Below, in pieces: positions 37,790 to 47,826 of a DNA stretch of 64,000 bases; positions within the stretch are counted from its first letter, which is position 1, and the number at the start of each line of letters is the position of its first letter. The translations under genes were made by a program, and so were the position numbers. The notes beneath the pieces are model-generated. The model ran no database searches. It was given only the letters and a program-made list of their open reading frames with translations, and was not told the DNA's origin. This DNA comes from Theobroma cacao (taxonomy: Eukaryota; Streptophyta; Magnoliopsida; Malvales; Malvaceae). Location of the stretch: the NCBI RefSeq assembly GCF_000208745.1, contig NC_030854.1, positions 28,485,208 to 28,549,207 of the forward strand. Direction: 5' to 3'.

Positions 37790-38428
37790 GATTTCAATTC
37801 AGATTTGCACCCGAGCATTTGGTTGCATGTATTACTGTTCAAAGAATTGGGTGCATGTATATGATTAGTCTTAAAACATTAGTGATAACAACTAAACAAA
37901 AGGTTTTGCAAGAGAATGGAATTGGGTGCTTGAGTTCTCTTTGGTTTTTGGCCATTTTACAATGTGAAAACTTGAAATGTTTGTTTGAAGATATGCAAAG
38001 CCTAACAGCCCTTCCAACATTGGTGATTTGGGGTTGTGAAAAGCTTGATCTCTCTATGGAGCTGGAATTTGGAGGAAAAGATGATGGTAATCTTCGAAAA
38101 TTATTTATTCTAGGGTTTACCAAAGATGGAGGCACTACCCCAATGGATTTTTCTTGGATCTACCAAAACTTTTCAGCAATTGTCATTTGTACATGAACTT
38201 GAGAACCACTTCACATTGCCAATCTGGCTCCAACATCTCATATCTATTCAAAAACCTTGGATGATTGCCCGAAGTTGTCATCTCTACCGGGAGGGATGCA
38301 ACAGATCACTTCACTTAAATAATTGAGTATTGTGGGGTGTCTGAATTAAGGGAAAGATGCACACCACAAAGATTGCTCACATCCCTAATATTTATCTCAG
38401 CGACTTGGAAGACTTCAACTACAGATGA
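37790..38428 (+). pseudogene. NBS-LRR (CNL-type) resistance gene 3'-end remnant
   Basis: Frame-broken remains of the last leucine-rich repeats of a coiled-coil NBS-LRR gene. Visible pieces in order are: LSSLWFLAILQCENLKCL and MQSLTALPTLVIWGCEKL (one frame), LPQWIFLGSTKT (a second frame), CPKLSSLPGG-type residues, GCPELRERC, and a terminal KIAHIPNIYLSDLEDF before TGA at 38426-38428. At least three frameshifts and an internal stop separate them. The 'KIAHIPNIYL' end is typical of CNL proteins. No NB-ARC domain lies upstream, so only the 3' end was copied or survived. It cannot make a functional receptor. Confidence 0.8.
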
Positions 38429-38429
38429 T

Positions 38430-39430
38430 GAATCCGTAAAGGCGTTTCATCTCCTCTTACAACTTTCACATCTGTAACCATATTTTTTAAACTTCTGGGG
38501 AACTTCTGTCCTTATGTTCTAAGTCCAATCATTAATGCTCATACTCTTTAGAAAAAATTGAAAATATTACAACTTAAAGCATCTTTTTCATCTGTCCACT
38601 CCAATATTCTGAGTTCAACCATACTCAAACCATATTTTAATTTTAAGTCTTCTGATCAGTTGGATTTTTTTCTATTATATGTTTTTCTGTTCTAAATTAT
38701 GCTATCTATGAAGTGGTAGGTCAAGTTCATGGATTTCTAGAGTTCTATAGGTGCTTGGACCAACTGCTTTCCTGTGTTACGTGTCATGTTGATCATTGCC
38801 TTGTAATGTATGTTGTAATCTGATATGTTCTATCCTTGCTTGTTTCCTATGTCATAAATCAACTCAAAAGTTTTTATTTCTACTAATTAAAGGTTATAGA
38901 ACAATTATAACTTTTCCCCTCGATGGGTATATTGTGGCTGTGTGTGTTTTTAGTACAAGAAACAAAGAAGTAGCATTATGATATCAGCATTTAAATTTAC
39001 TATTTAAACCTCAACCTACTCCATTCTTATTAGTATTATTTTAGCACTGCTTTATGGAAACCAAAATTTAAAACGAAAAGAAATACCATCTTTCGTAGGC
39101 TACTTTGAAATGATGTGACAACATAGCTTAAGACTATTTTCAGAGACAGAAGACTATTTTCATGTTCTACTCAGAAAAAAGGCAGCAAGCAGCAAGATTC
39201 ACTAGGATAGTCTTACTTTCACTCTTTGGAAAAGAGTCCGGAACCAAATAAACCTATCGATTAAGAAATTTACAAATGAAATATTCACTAACCAAACCCA
39301 GTAATTTAAACAGTGCTAACAAATTTCAGATGTGCTAAACAAAAACTCACAAAATCGATTGTAGTGTAATTACTAAACCAAGCATAAACACTTAATAAAA
39401 ACACTAACCAAAGCTTACATTATATTTCGA
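38430..39430. other. Intergenic, no gene recognised
   Basis: AT-rich spacer and probable 3' UTR of the OEP40-like gene at its right end. Nothing else was seen. Confidence 0.5.
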
Positions 39431-39435
39431 CAAAT

Positions 39436-40485
39436 TCAAGCACCCGTAGCTCCCTTCAATGCCTTCTTCAACTCCTCATTTACATCCACTTCCGTCGATT
39501 TCTTATCGTTGTTTCTTCTCTCCATTTTTGATCTACTAACCCCATTTCTTTCCATTTCTCGATATGTCCCAGAATTCAAGTCCCCGAATTGCCCGCCGGA
39601 GATTTCTCGCCTGAGATCCTCCACGGCTCTCTTCAGAAACCCATTCTCAGATTGCAAAGCTTCCAACTGTCGCTTAACAGTATAACATGCTGTCGCCAGG
39701 TCAGCATTGGAACCCAGCTCTGAACCCGCCTTGCTGTCTGTCGATATGGCCTGCTTCGACTCAACACTGTCCACGTGCTCGATCCCGATCTTATCCATCA
39801 CCAAAAACGGAATCTTGCTATTCGAAATCCCAGCCGTTGGATCACCGAATCGGCCGACGCCACTCTTCATCTCCGATGGAATCCTCATTCCCCACCGGAA
39901 TTTCAGCAGCGCCTTTCCCTTAACTGGCACCTCCGTCTTCGCCGCCACCTCCATTCCGGACAGAATCCCAGTGATATCTCCCCAATTCAGAGCCGCCAAT
40001 TTCCTCTTCTCAGCAAAGAACCCGCCGGCCCCGCCGTTAACAGCCGGCGTATCCACAGCCTCAATCGACGAATCGTCCTCCAAAACGACGCCACTCCTTG
40101 GCTTCACGGCTCTATCAAAAACCGAAGACTGCGACTTCTTGATTGAGAAATCCCCAAACTGAGGCTTGAAGTGAAGCATAAAACTAGGGTTTCCAGGGCC
40201 AAGGAGATTAAACTCAGCACTCATAAGCATAGAGCTGGAAATCGGAGAGCCGAACGGTCCGGTTCCAGTTTTGACGATGAGAGAGAAAGGGTTCCACGTG
40301 TCATTAGGACGATAGGCGATTTTGATAGACGGTCCAGATTCGAAGAACGTAGAAAGATTTAAAGTGAGCTCCTTCGATTCGCCGGCGACGATTCCCGATT
40401 GAAACGGCAAGCCCAAAATACTTAGAGGTACTTTCGCTCTCAGCACCGGCCTTTTCTCTTCACGAAATTTCAATGAAGCTTTCAT
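39436..40485 (-). CDS. OEP40-like chloroplast outer-envelope beta-barrel protein
   Basis: Intronless, 349 residues. The N-terminal half consists of alternating polar/hydrophobic strands (KASLKFREEKRPVLRAKVPL, then SIKIAYRPND, NPFSLIVKTGTGPFG and SAEFNLLGPGNPSFMLHFKP), and a further strand ALLKFRWGMRI lies near 195. There is no signal peptide or hydrophobic helix, as expected of a beta-barrel. The C-terminal third has a short coiled coil (KRQLEALQSENGFLKRAVED) and a charged tail. The sequence closely resembles, from memory, the plant family of Arabidopsis At3g57990, described as the glucose-permeable outer-envelope pore OEP40. Pore function here is inferred from family only. The ATG at 40485 is the first in-frame Met and follows an A/T-rich leader. 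Confidence 0.7.
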   Translation of the reverse strand: MKASLKFREEKRPVLRAKVPLSILGLPFQSGIVAGESKELTLNLSTFFESGPSIKIAYRPNDTWNPFSLIVKTGTGPFGSPISSSMLMSAEFNLLGPGNPSFMLHFKPQFGDFSIKKSQSSVFDRAVKPRSGVVLEDDSSIEAVDTPAVNGGAGGFFAEKRKLAALNWGDITGILSGMEVAAKTEVPVKGKALLKFRWGMRIPSEMKSGVGRFGDPTAGISNSKIPFLVMDKIGIEHVDSVESKQAISTDSKAGSELGSNADLATACYTVKRQLEALQSENGFLKRAVEDLRREISGGQFGDLNSGTYREMERNGVSRSKMERRNNDKKSTEVDVNEELKKALKGATGA

Positions 40486-40499
40486 TTTTTTTTTACCTC

Positions 40500-41800
40500 A
40501 AAACCGTAACTTGAGATTAAAAATAAAAAAAGAAAATCTTTTCGGGCACTGAAGAATGAAGATTGGAGTGTAGAGCTTTTTGAATTTATAGGAATTTCTT
40601 ATTTTGCTTTTGAAAAATTTTATTTAGCGGAAATTCCGCCAAATTTTGGCCGGATCGGGGAGGAGTTTCAGAGTGCTTGGCTATGGTGGGCTTAAAACGT
40701 AGGAGGGTTCGTCAGCTCTTGCCATTGGGTTTTAAGAAAATAACGAAAAGAGTAACAGTTAGGGAATTAAGGTTGGGGGCGTAATTATGGGGAATAGGAA
40801 GGGGGATTAGTGGGAGTAATGGTGGATGTGGATCTATGGCTACCACCCAAACCCAATGATAGATGAAATGATGAATAAACAAGGCAAAGGCGCCAGGTCT
40901 TGGAGTATTGTAGCAAACTTGGGTATTTTTGAATTTCAAAATTCAAAAAATTAAAAATCGTTTTCAAATGGCAATTATTTTATCTGGCGTTTATAAAATC
41001 AGTATTTAAATTTTTATAAAGTTAATCCACCCATAATTTTGCAGCGGATTATCTGTGAACATCGCTGGGCTTTTTGGTGATAGCTCTTACTTTACCAAGT
41101 TTTCAAATGCATTCATAACTAGGAAGATAATTGTTAAAAGAAACCCAAACAGCGATGCTAATGCCATCTTTCTGATAAAAATGGCAATATTTACACACAC
41201 CTTTTATTTTTCTTAAAGCATTTTTTTAATGAAGTTACAAGTATATTATAGAGATGATTTCGTGTATTATCCCACTTGATTAAATAAAATTAAGGTATTT
41301 TATAATTAGATTCGATTAGAGTTTAAATATTAAAAGTACTACTCAGCATCAAGTAAAGTTTGAGTAGTGGTGTTAGGGTATGTACTATCGGATTATAAAT
41401 AATGATTCTTAACATAAAATATTAATTTTTTATTGTTTTTATGATAAATGACTTATATTACTTATAGTTAACATAAGCTAAAATATTAAATAAGTCCCTA
41501 AGCTATCTCATATTAGCTCATTTCTTTTATTATACACATAAGTTCATATTCTATGAGTTTTACCTAAATAAATTTTTTTATTGACCCAAAATATCATGTG
41601 GCACACGTGACCTTAACGGTTGTTGACTCATTATCAATTGACATCTTTTGCCACCCATTTTAAATGATGTGGTTTTTTTAATGACTAAATGTTTAATTTG
41701 GAATCAAATGTTTCAATTGTAACAATTAAAGGCTAAATGTTCTTAGTTCCTTACAATTAAAGACTAAGGTAAGAAATGTCTAGCACTTGTAGGACATGCA
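40500..41800. other. Intergenic; AT-rich repeats begin after 41.4 kb
   Basis: 40500-41200 is the upstream side of the OEP40-like gene, with no gene seen. 41430-41760 contains taagtccctaagctat and accttaacgg words typical of decayed inverted-repeat transposons. No pair of ends was confirmed. Confidence 0.45.
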
Positions 41801-41807
41801 CATGACG

Positions 41808-42045
41808 TGAATGTATAACAATTTATGACGTGCTGTGTAACAATTTTTTCATCATGATGTGTAATAATTAAATTTTTTAATATAATGTATAACAACTAAA
41901 TCTTCGACATAGCGTATAATAATTACATTTTTCAACAAAATGTGAAACAACTAAATCTTCAACATAACATGTAATAATTATATTTTTTAACATGACGTAT
42001 AACAATTAAATTTTTAACAGGGTATATAACAACTACATTTTTCAA
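41808..42045. repeat. Tandem array, ~30 bp unit, about 8 degenerate copies
   Basis: A recurring unit of the form (a)cat-gacgt-rtaacaa-ytaaa-ttttt-, for example GACGTATAACAATTAAATTT near 41994. Copies differ by substitutions and small indels. It is similar in style to the tacatgg-cgtgt minisatellite at 62.4 kb. Confidence 0.7.
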
Positions 42046-42145
42046 TCGATCATTGGAGCAATCATCGATGACAAACGAGAAAAGGAAAGAAAAGCAGAAA
42101 AAAATGGAAAAAATAAAAAAAAAATTAATATAAAAAATTATATTG

Positions 42146-42500
42146 ATTAATAAATTATTGATGTTTATGAAAATAAAAATTAAAAGATTAAAATATGAAA
42201 AATACAAATGGAGAAAAATTATTCAAATAATTAAAATAAAAAATTATATAACTAATTTAATATAAATTATTTAATAATTTAATAATAAATTATTGATGTG
42301 TAATGAAAATAGAAATTAAAAGATTAAGAAATGAAAAATACAAATAGAGAAAAATAATCCAAATAATTAAAATTAAAAATCATATAACTAATTTAATAAT
42401 AAATTATTCAATAATTTAATAATAAATTAAAATATATTAAAAATTTATATTAAAAATTTAATAATAAAATATTGATGTTTAATGGAAATAGAATATATTT
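42146..42500. repeat. Tandem repeat, ~137 bp unit, 2 copies plus partial third
   Basis: AATAAATTATTGATGT begins copies at about 42149 and 42286, and a partial copy starts near 42464. Each holds AAATTAAAAGATTAA and a tataactaatttaat block. Almost pure AT. Confidence 0.7.
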
Positions 42501-42539
42501 TTGTTTTTGATGAAAATAATTTTTTTTATAATAAAGGGT

Positions 42540-42955
42540 AGTTTTATCATTTTATCATTTATTCTTGGATTATTCTAAAGTTATTTCCACCAATTAAATA
42601 TTATAATAAGTTATAATAGCAATTCTTATCTTATTTCATTCTATGAACCAAACTACATAATAATAATTTCATACTATTTATTCTTTATTTTATTTTTATA
42701 ATATAATTATTCTATTTCATTCCGCGAACCAAATGTGTCGTTAATTAAATTTTGCTTGAGCTTACTTATGGTGTGTTTGATTTGTAGGAAGAATAAAGTG
42801 AGAATAGATTAGTCATTTTATATAAATAGAATAAGAGATAAACAACTATTATATAGTTTGATTCATAAGAATGAAATAGAACGAAAATTGCTATTGTGAA
42901 TTATTTTAATGTTTGATTAGTAGGATTAGGTTTAAGAATAATTTAAAAAATAAGT
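42540..42955. mobile_element. Inverted pair of Harbinger-like MITE ends
   Basis: 42540-42742 ends with CCGCGAACCAAATGTG, the same right-end type as the MITE at 20.9-21.6 kb. 42770-42955 is the reverse complement of that end, starting GGTGTGTTTGATTTG and sharing gaatgaaatag and gctattgtgaattatt words. Only about 27 bases separate them. Two truncated elements therefore sit tail to tail, giving a roughly 200 bp inverted repeat. Confidence 0.6.
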
Positions 42956-42959
42956 GATA

Positions 42960-43850
42960 AATGACAAAAAAATATTTATTGTAATAGTTAATTTTTAAAT
43001 TAAATTATTTTATTATTTTAATAATTAATTATAAAAATATTAATAAATTATTATTTAAATGTTAATATGATTATTTATTTTAATTTACAAAATATTAATA
43101 ATTTATATTTCATTCAAAATATTAATAATTTATAATTAAATTATTTATTTTACTATTTATATTTATTTTTAAAATATTAAAATATAAAAAATTTATAAAT
43201 TAAAATTTTAATTTAATTTTTAAGTTTAAAATATTAAATTTTTATAATTTATAATTAAAACTTAAACTTTTTTATTTTAAATTTATTTAATTTTCCTTTT
43301 AATTTTAAATTCATTTTGTTTTAGTGAGAGAAGAGCAATTAAATATATAGAAAGAAATTTTTGAAAATTGAATAAATTATATTTTATATAATATAATAAT
43401 TCTTAAAATTAATAAAAAGTCTTTTTATTCATTAATTATTTTACTTTGTTCCTTATCTCTTGGAATAACCAATATCAACAAGATCTCAATATTGACAATT
43501 CCCTCGTCTCTATAAATGATTATTTCAAAAAATATCATTCCTTCCAAATAGTTTCTAGTTTCTACTGTAAACAACATTTGACATTAATTTAAAATTCAAA
43601 TTTTCCTTAAAAAAGGAATTTCCAATCACTTGCACACATGAAACTGCGTGAAAATCCTAATCGTCCATCACTAAACAATCTAAGGCCCATGCAAAGTAAT
43701 ACGAGCGGAAGAGAGAGGGGGGGGGGGGGTAAAAAGGTGAAAAGGGAAAACGACTCTTCCAATTTCTAACTTCTCGTTCTCGGGGTTTTTCTTTTAGCTT
43801 CTCACGCACGCAATCAAAGCCTGTTTCCCCTTTTACAATTCTAGGGTTTT
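42960..43850. other. AT-rich DNA then NSE4 promoter
   Basis: 42960-43450 is nearly all A/T with no structure identified. 43707-43728 is a G-run (gagggggggggggt). A telo-box-like TCTAGGGTTTT lies at about 43840, ahead of NSE4. Confidence 0.5.
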
Positions 43851-43938
43851 TTTTGTCCTTCTATTAAAACTCTCCCTTGATTTCGTTTTCATGTCTTTTT
43901 CGTCTTCTCGAGAAGATCAATGAGAAAGTGAAAAAGCC

Positions 43939-46288
43939 ATGACTCGAATCATAAAACGTAGCAACAGTAGTGAAACTGATGCTAACGATTCCGATCATCA
44001 ACATTTTAGTGATCGTAGAACTCTTCGCTCTCGTTATCTCGCTGTTAAGAATCTTATTTTCGGTAATTTCGCTTATTTCTTTTCACTTTTTTTTTGTCTT
44101 TTTTATAGTTTTATTTTCTGTTTGGTTTGGGAGAAAATGAATGGGAGATCAATGAAGTTCTTGTGTTAGGCTTCTTTGGGCTGTATTTTTTGCTGCTTTC
44201 TTTTTTGGCCTTATAAGTAAATGACAGAGAATAGATTATGAACTTGTAATATAAATTCGGATACTAATAGTTATTTATATTGGAAAAAACTTATCCGAAT
44301 ACAATTATTTATATAAAACAACTTACATTATATATATATATTTATTTTTCTTCTATAATATCGTTGGACGATTTTCTGTAAACTCTTTTTGCAGACGAAA
44401 GGGATGATATGTGTAGGGCTGACTCTGCCAAATTCAACTCAATTTTTAATGAAGTAGAGAGCTTACATCAACATGGTATTGTGTGTGAATAATTTTTTCT
44501 CCTCTATGTCAAGTGTTTTCAGTTTTTTTTTTTTTGGTTCATCACTTGGAGTTGCTGGACTTTTTGTTTTTGCCTTTTGGGATCCTCCCTGTGAATTTCA
44601 GTGCAGAAACCAAGAGAACAGATTGCTGATGCCGAGGCACTTTTGGACATTACCAACAGCTTGGTTACATCTGTGAAAGCAACAAATGGTAACGGGATTA
44701 CTGTTGTCGATTTTGTCAACAGTCTTCTTAGAGACTTCGCGAAACAAAGCGGACTAGGTAGTAGTAGTAGCAGTAGACAGGGTGGCAGAACCTTAATAGA
44801 TTACAAGAAGATCGGGATTGAAGTCTCACATGTTTTTAGGAGCAGTCCTGGATGTCGTACCATGTAATAGCGCTTGATTTTAATTCTATACTTATATTTT
44901 ACATAGTTTTGTATTTATTTTTTAACGCCTTCAGGATTGGGCCTATGAATACACAACTAAATCAACGGAGAGCCAGTGTTTGCAGAAAACGGGTGAGACC
45001 TACAGAAAATGTGCATCCTGCAGAGGTAAGAATTGTTGATCAAGCTGCAATCATTGTTTATAACAAGAATGACGGAAGAAGTAGTGTTATCTGAAGATGA
45101 TTTGTCCTGTTAGAATGTGGATGATTGGTTCAATTAAATTTACCTTTTAATGAAATTATGTTCACATCGTTGTCCATTCACATTAGGGGATATAAATCAT
45201 ATCAAATATTGGCAGAATTTGGTCTCTCGTGTAATATATACTGATTTAACTTTTTGCACCTACCTCATCTGGGTCTGTCTTTGTCAAATTTGTGCAGGTT
45301 GATGATGCTGATACACAGAAGAGGACAAATACCGATGGTAATATGTCCACCATGTTTGACATTCTGCGGATGCATAGAAGAGTGAGGCTTGAACATTTGG
45401 TATTGAATAGGAGTTCTTTTGCACAAACAGTGGAAAATCTATTTACCCTGTCATTTCTGGTTAAAGATGGGCGTGCTGAGATAAAAGTGGATGAGAAAGG
45501 CTTTCATCTAGTCTGTAAGATACTTCTGAATGTCATGCTTATGTCCCCTTTCCAAGTTTGTGTCCATTTTCATTTTTAAATCTAACATTCTGTCTTTTCT
45601 TATATTTTCTTTTTGGTCAGCACCAAGGAATGCTCCTGCTGCTAGGGCAGTTACGTCAAGAGAGGTTGTTTACAGCCACTTTGTTTTCAGATTTGACTTT
45701 AATGATTGGAAGGTACTTGGGAAAAAAAAATTATTAACTTTATGTGATATATGAGTTCTCATTTCTATATCTTTAATTTTGGAAATTCTTTTTTGAGATT
45801 TACAATTAAATAGTTTCATCATTAAAATGGTTTCATACAACTATAGTCTTTATGCAGAAGAGTGGTCTGCTGTCTATCATGGAGCCGCTGGTTTGGGTCT
45901 TTACCTTTTGTCTTCAGTCTTCACTATTTCAAACTTAAGAGAATTGTTTGTATTTGTAGAATTTGTAGTTTGACATAGACAAGATACCATTTTCTCTGCT
46001 TATTTTACTTCAATTTATTTGAATGGGAGGAAACAATTCTTGATTGCTGAAATTGTATTCTACAAAATCTTATTCTTCCATTTGCCTGAATGTGTTCATT
46101 TTTGCATTTCACAGCGGATGACAAATTATGTTGAGGTTGGGCAGGAGCTGATGCCCAATAGGGATCAAGTTGATGTTTCAAGCAAATTTCACTCAGATAC
46201 ATACAATGGACAATTTGAAGCAACAGAACCTACAACACCAATTAGAAAGCTGTCCAGGAACCGTGGCTTGGTTTTACAGGAACAGTAA
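43939..46288 (+). CDS. NSE4: NSE4, kleisin subunit of the SMC5/6 complex, 7 coding exons
   Basis: Exons: 43939-44062, 44395-44475, 44602-44863, 44935-45025, 45298-45514, 45621-45712, 46115-46288. All introns are GT-AG and the product is 346 residues. The N-terminal kleisin / Nse3-binding region (about 25-130) contains LRSRYLAVKNLIFDERDD and DAEALLDITNSL. The Nse4 C-terminal domain (about 205-310) contains MFDILRMHRRVRLEHLVLN, FAQTVENLFTLSFLVKDGR and a FDFNDWK...GQELMPNR winged-helix end. NSE4 bridges the SMC5 and SMC6 heads and acts in DNA repair and chromosome stability in the nucleus. Whether this is the NSE4A or NSE4B type is not decided. The start is the first in-frame ATG after a telo-box-bearing leader. 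Confidence 0.93.
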
Positions 46289-46580
46289 ATGGTGGAAGAT
46301 TTATCTGAGAGTACTGACACAGAACAAAGACGTGCTGCCATTGGCTGAATTTTCAAGGTGAATGCAGAGACTTGTACAGCATTTTGTCAGGGAAATTTTT
46401 TTGGGTGTTTTGTACATAAATTATAACTGTTTAGTAGCGTACAGCATAGCCTTTGTTTCATTGGTTGATCATTTATGAGTATTTAGGTATTCTATAATTT
46501 TTCGTGGTCTTTTTCTTGTTATCGCTTTGGTAGTATAGGAGGCATAGTTGGTTTAGAAAGCTGTAGGAATCTCAAATTGC

Positions 46581-46752
46581 GTTACATTAATAACCCTGGC
46601 CCTTAGAAGATGAATAGTAAAGAAGTTTCTATGAACCTGTTTCTGTCATTCATCAATCATCGATGTTGGTTACATTAATAACTTTGGTCTTTTAAAGATG
46701 AATAGTAAAGTTTTTATGAACTTGTTTCTGTCATTCATCAGTGATGTTGATA
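46581..46752. repeat. Two-copy tandem duplication (~88 bp) downstream of NSE4
   Basis: GTTACATTAATAAC starts each copy (46581 and 46669). Both end in TTTCTGTCATTCATCA and gatgttg. Probably within or just past the 3' UTR. Confidence 0.75.
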
Positions 46753-46769
46753 ATTTTGATATACGTGTT

Positions 46770-47085
46770 TTTTTTATATTAATTTGTAAAATATTATTTA
46801 TTTTAATTTATTAAAATTTATGATTTAAAAGTGATATGAATACTTAAATATGATTTTTTTTCAGAAGAGTAGACTTTGATGTCAATTGTTACGTTTTATA
46901 TTAATTTGTAAAATATTATTCATTTTAACTATTGAGTTTTATGATTTTGTTTTACAAAAAGTATTTAACAAATTAAAAATTATCATGTTTCATATCAATT
47001 TGTAAAATATTATTCATTTTGATATATTGAATATCACTATTTTATCTTACAAAAAATACTTTATAAATTAAAAATAATGTGAACT
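46770..47085. repeat. AT-rich tandem repeat, ~120 bp unit, three degenerate copies
   Basis: TAATTTGTAAAATATTATT-type starts recur three times, each followed by cattttaa-like and acaaaaa-rich segments. No coding. Confidence 0.6.
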
Positions 47086-47089
47086 CTTA

Positions 47090-47820
47090 AATATTCTGTC
47101 ATACCCTTAACGCAACCGTATGCCGAGACACTTACCCTCAGCCAACAATGTTGAATTAAGATTATCACTAGCTAAGAATGACAGGGTTACTTTTGCTAAG
47201 AATAGAAGGGTCTGGGCTTCTTTTACACTCATAGGAAGTGCTAAGTAATGATGATGGCGTAAGGGGAAAAGAATTATTGTTATTCAGAGATGCTTAGCAA
47301 ATAGTCGATTTCTACTAGTGGTTTGTTTCCTTGGTATTCTTCACTCTTTAAGTTTCTTGGAATCAAATGTGTTTCGGCGAAATGATAAGTTTTTATTACG
47401 TGGTAGACGTGGGCGATATTGTTTTAAAAATTTAGGGATGGTACCTTAAAACTACCAGATCGGTTTGTCAAGTTGAAGGGCGCATACCCCCATAACATCC
47501 CTGCATTGATACAAAGAAACGCAAAGGATTGCAGGGCATATAAGATTAGAGACGTTAAGAACCCAATCCGGTATGCAATTTCAGCACTTGTCTTTAAGAA
47601 TAAACTAGAGGGAGGAGTTCAACCCGTTGCATATGATGTTGAAAAGAAAATTGAAAATTGAACTAAAGATGTAACTACCCTATCACTGAAAGGGGAGACG
47701 CCAAACATGCTTTCTCTTCCACAATGTGGCATCAGTAAATTGATCGGGAATAAGGAACATTTATTTCTGCTGAACGAAAAATTTCACGACCATCCGCGGA
47801 ACATTTCCTCATCTTAAATC
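47090..47820. other. Spacer and ENR 3' flank
   Basis: Contains a 62-codon plus-strand frame (47473-47661) with no recognised family. Otherwise this is the 3' flank of the enoyl-ACP reductase gene. Confidence 0.45.
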
Positions 47821-47826
47821 TCTACT

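Noticed and set aside
39707..40162. A 151-codon plus-strand open frame
   Set aside because: Antisense shadow of the OEP40-like coding exon.
45857..45897. Possible extra NSE4 exon (AG before, GT after, short open run)
   Set aside because: Joining exon 6 directly to 46115 gives the family-like FNDWKRM...GQELMP with frame kept. The extra piece has no homology support and 41 bases would break the frame.
47473..47661. A 62-codon frame near the ENR 3' end
   Set aside because: No family recognised and no gene signals; probably chance or old transposon sequence.
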